Shown here in pieces: positions 62,086 through 64,000 of a stretch of 64,000 bases of DNA (position 1 is its first letter; every line of letters begins with the position of its first letter). Source of the DNA: Anaerovoracaceae bacterium (GTDB taxonomy: Bacteria; Bacillota; Clostridia; Peptostreptococcales; Anaerovoracaceae); contig JASBYX010000001.1 of the NCBI GenBank assembly GCA_029983755.1, positions 100,539 to 164,538 of the forward strand, in the 5' to 3' direction. The notes beneath the pieces were generated by a model, which saw only the letters and a program-made list of their open reading frames with translations, made no database searches and was not told the origin of the DNA. The position numbers and the translations under genes were made by a program.

Positions 62086-62640
62086 ATGAAAAATCAGTTG
62101 TATCAATTAAATCAATCGCAAAAATTTAATCATAAGAATACTAAAATGAGAAAAAGAACAGACTATACAAGATTTAAAGCCTTACTTACTAAGGCTGTTT
62201 TTCTTGTAATCTTATTTGTATTTCTAGCTTTGGTATACGGTGCAGGGACAGCCAAAAATGTCCCCATGAAAAAGATCGAAAAGGCGATGACATCCAGCAA
62301 ATACACCCAAGGAATGCAGGTTCAGACACCTAGAGAACTGGCCAGATACATGAAGCTTTCAAGCACTGATTTCGAAGGATTCTACTATGCAAGATCAACA
62401 GAGAACCTAGCTGTGGACGAAGTCCTTGTAATAAAAGCAAAATCAAGAGCCCAACTGAACGAGCTCAAGGATGCTGTGGAAGCAAGGGTGGATCAACAGA
62501 CAAAGAATTACCAAGGCTACGCCCCAAAGCAGGTGGCAAAACTCAAGAACTTCAAACTCCTCACAAAGGGGAAATATCTATTCTATTGTGTGGCCGACAA
62601 GCCTGACAAAATTTCGGAGGTGCTCACAGATGTTATTTAG
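62086..62640 (+). CDS. DUF4358 family membrane-anchored protein
   Basis: The 184-residue protein has a basic start, one membrane segment (about 35-55) and an outside domain of about 120 residues. VDEVLVIKAKSRAQLNELK, followed by a QQTKNYQGYAPKQ patch, matches the DUF4358 family, whose members often sit next to SGNH and MBOAT genes in Clostridia. The role is unknown. A later in-frame ATG at 62146 is an alternative start; neither has a strong ribosome site. It overlaps the MBOAT gene by 11 bp. Confidence 0.75.
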   Translation: MKNQLYQLNQSQKFNHKNTKMRKRTDYTRFKALLTKAVFLVILFVFLALVYGAGTAKNVPMKKIEKAMTSSKYTQGMQVQTPRELARYMKLSSTDFEGFYYARSTENLAVDEVLVIKAKSRAQLNELKDAVEARVDQQTKNYQGYAPKQVAKLKNFKLLTKGKYLFYCVADKPDKISEVLTDVI

Positions 62641-64000
62641 CAGCGTATACTTTATATACTACTTCCTGCCGGCCCTCCTCATATGCTACTACGTAGCGCC
62701 AAGGCCTGCAAAGAACGTTATTTTGTTGCTCTTCAGTCTGGTGTTCTACAGCTGGGGAGAGCCAATATACGTATTTTTGATAATTTTCAGCGGAGTTTTC
62801 AACTATGTCATGGCCGGAGAAATACAGAGTTTGCAACAAAACAGTCACCCTCCGAAGATGTCTGCAAAGAAAACGCTGATATTCACCGTGGTTGTAAATT
62901 TATTCATTCTCTGTTTCTTTAAATATTATGGATTTGCCCTGGATATTTTCAACTCCATAACAGGTGCCCATGTTAAATACACGGCTTTGCCTCTACCTAT
63001 AGGGATTTCATTTTACACATTCCAGGCACTGTCCTATGTTTTCGATGTGTATAAGCATAAGGTGAATATTCGCGGCAAGCTCTTGGAATTCATGCTTTAT
63101 CTCAGCCTATTTCCACAGCTCATCGCAGGTCCGATTGTGCAGTACAAGGATGTGGAAACCCAGCTATACAGTCGATCTGTGACTTGGGAAAGCTTCGGTT
63201 ACGGAGTGGAAAGATTCATAGTAGGCCTTGCAAAGAAGGTTCTGCTTGCAAACACGCTGGGAAGTTTTCATCAGATGGTTATTGCCCTTCCCCAGTCCAA
63301 GGAATCGGTTTTAGCCTCTTGGATAGGAATCTTGGCATTTACTTTTCAGATTTACTTCGACTTCAGCGGATATTCAGATATGGCAATAGGTCTTGGACAG
63401 ATGTTCGGATTTCACTTTAAAGAAAACTTCAACCATCCATACATATCCAAAAGTGTTACAGAATTTTGGAGAAGATGGCATATTTCCCTGGGAAGCTGGT
63501 TCAGGGAGTACTTATATATTCCCTTAGGTGGAAACCGTGTAAATCCTTTGAGACACATCTTTAATCTGGTGGTTGTATGGGGACTTACCGGTCTGTGACA
63601 TGGAGCAAGCTATAATTTTGTGATCTGGGGATTGTTCTACTGCGTTTTATTGATAATAGAAAAATACTCACCTGTTAAGCTGCCATCTAAATTAAAGGGG
63701 CCTGTCACAATGCTTGCAGTTATTATCGGCTGGGTTTTCTTCAGCTCAGAGACCGCAGGAGATGCCATAAGTTACCTAGGTAAAATGTTTTTCCTAAAAG
63801 GTCTTCCTTTGAGTAACTCCGAGGGAGCCTACCTACTTTATTCATCAATTGTCATACTTGTGATTGCATGGGCATGTAGCACAGAAAAAGTTTTAGAAGC
63901 TTACCAAGTTTTAGAGAAGAAGAGTAAATTTTTTTCAACAGCCATTTTACTTCTGCTCTTTGTTTTGTCAACTGCTTCTCTGATTTACAGCTCATACAAT
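62630..64000 (+). pseudogene. MBOAT family O-acyltransferase, interrupted by an in-frame TGA; 3' end outside the window
   Basis: The gene starts at the ATG at 62630 with GGAGG 9 bases upstream. It encodes a DltB/AlgI-like membrane acyltransferase with GISFYTFQALSYVFDVYK, FPQLIAGPIVQY, FDFSGYSDMAIGLGQMFGF, and EFWRRWHISLGSWFREYLY. At codon 323 (63596-63598) the frame reads VVWGLTGL-TGA-HGASYNF. Family members have WHG here, the Trp just before the catalytic His. After TGA the same frame stays open to the window end with hydrophobic segments. Either a nonsense mutation (TGG to TGA), a sequence error, or read-through. Truncated at the TGA it would lack the catalytic His. Confidence 0.85.

Noticed and set aside
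62471..62629. Upstream extension of the MBOAT reading frame
   Set aside because: It lies inside the DUF4358 gene in another frame and encodes polar, non-family sequence; the ATG at 62630 has a strong ribosome site.
63596..63598. TGA read as Trp or another amino acid throughout the genome
   Set aside because: hemB, cbiG and other genes end in TGA at the expected lengths, within overlaps with the next start codon, so TGA acts as stop here.
63596..63598. Selenocysteine at the MBOAT TGA
   Set aside because: The conserved residue in the family is Trp, not Cys, and I saw no convincing selenocysteine-insertion hairpin just downstream.
1..64000. CRISPR arrays, insertion sequences, prophage or tRNA genes
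   Set aside because: No regularly spaced repeats, transposase or phage genes, or cloverleaf-like tRNA sequences were seen on reading through the window.

Overview
The window reads as chromosome of a low-to-moderate-GC, Gram-positive, strictly anaerobic Firmicute (class Clostridia). The reasons are an oxygen-sensitive class III ribonucleotide reductase (nrdD-nrdG), a T-box leader in front of ileS, strong Shine-Dalgarno sites, a rpmB / Asp23-like / recG / rsmD / coaD / tmcAL order typical of Firmicutes, and MurT/GatD-type proteins. A narrower guess (Anaerovoracaceae or 'Family XIII' relatives) is only an impression. No tRNA, rRNA, CRISPR array, phage or insertion sequence was seen.

Layout. 1-4.9 kb: minus-strand housekeeping genes (tmcAL fragment, coiled-coil protein, coaD, rsmD, recG, Asp23-like, rpmB with its own promoter and terminator). 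4.95-7.95 kb: nrdD-nrdG with a promoter whose -10 lies in an inverted repeat. 8-13.2 kb: single genes on both strands (acetyltransferase, a membrane-anchored M20C-like protein that has lost its metal ligands, a membrane-anchored GH25 hydrolase, an M20 amidohydrolase and rlmN, the last two overlapping tail to tail). 13.2-16.7 kb: ileS of the eukaryote-like type with the swapped GxHH signature, under a complete T-box. 16.8-17.5 kb: an M50 membrane protease.

17.6-61.2 kb is one uninterrupted minus-strand run of 40 genes with no gap above 65 bp. Reading in the direction of transcription: valS-folC-acetyltransferase-thrE (two parts)-glyA-plsX-rnc-smc-ftsY-der-plsY-gpsA-miaB, then, with no usable gap, a 20-gene tetrapyrrole/corrin block (cbiD-L-F-G, hemA, cbiH-J, precorrin-2 dehydrogenase, hemC, cobA-hemD fusion, hemB, hemL, cbiX, cbiET fusion, cbiA, cbiB, cobD, cbiP, cobO, cbiC). 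It covers glutamyl-tRNA to adenosylcobinamide phosphate by the anaerobic, early-cobalt route; nucleotide-loop genes (cobU, cobS, cobT) and cobalt transport are not here. No cobalamin riboswitch was seen ahead of it.

The run ends with a cardiolipin synthase gene and the most unusual part of the window: two MurT-like/GatD-like pairs flanking an ATP-grasp ligase gene. Both GatD-like proteins have lost the glutaminase Cys and His, and both MurT-like partners have lost the Asp that completes the triad, while the Mur-ligase P-loop and the four-Cys zinc ribbon remain. I read this as a divergent, glutaminase-dead relative of lipid II isoglutaminyl synthase, probably a ligase system acting on cell-wall or peptide substrates; its reaction is unknown. 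CbiA in the B12 block also has Ser in place of its glutaminase Cys, while CbiP keeps its Cys.

61.3-64 kb: plus-strand SGNH hydrolase, DUF4358 protein and an MBOAT O-acyltransferase, which looks like a surface-polymer acylation cassette. The MBOAT gene has an in-frame TGA exactly at the conserved Trp before the catalytic His and stays open to the window edge.
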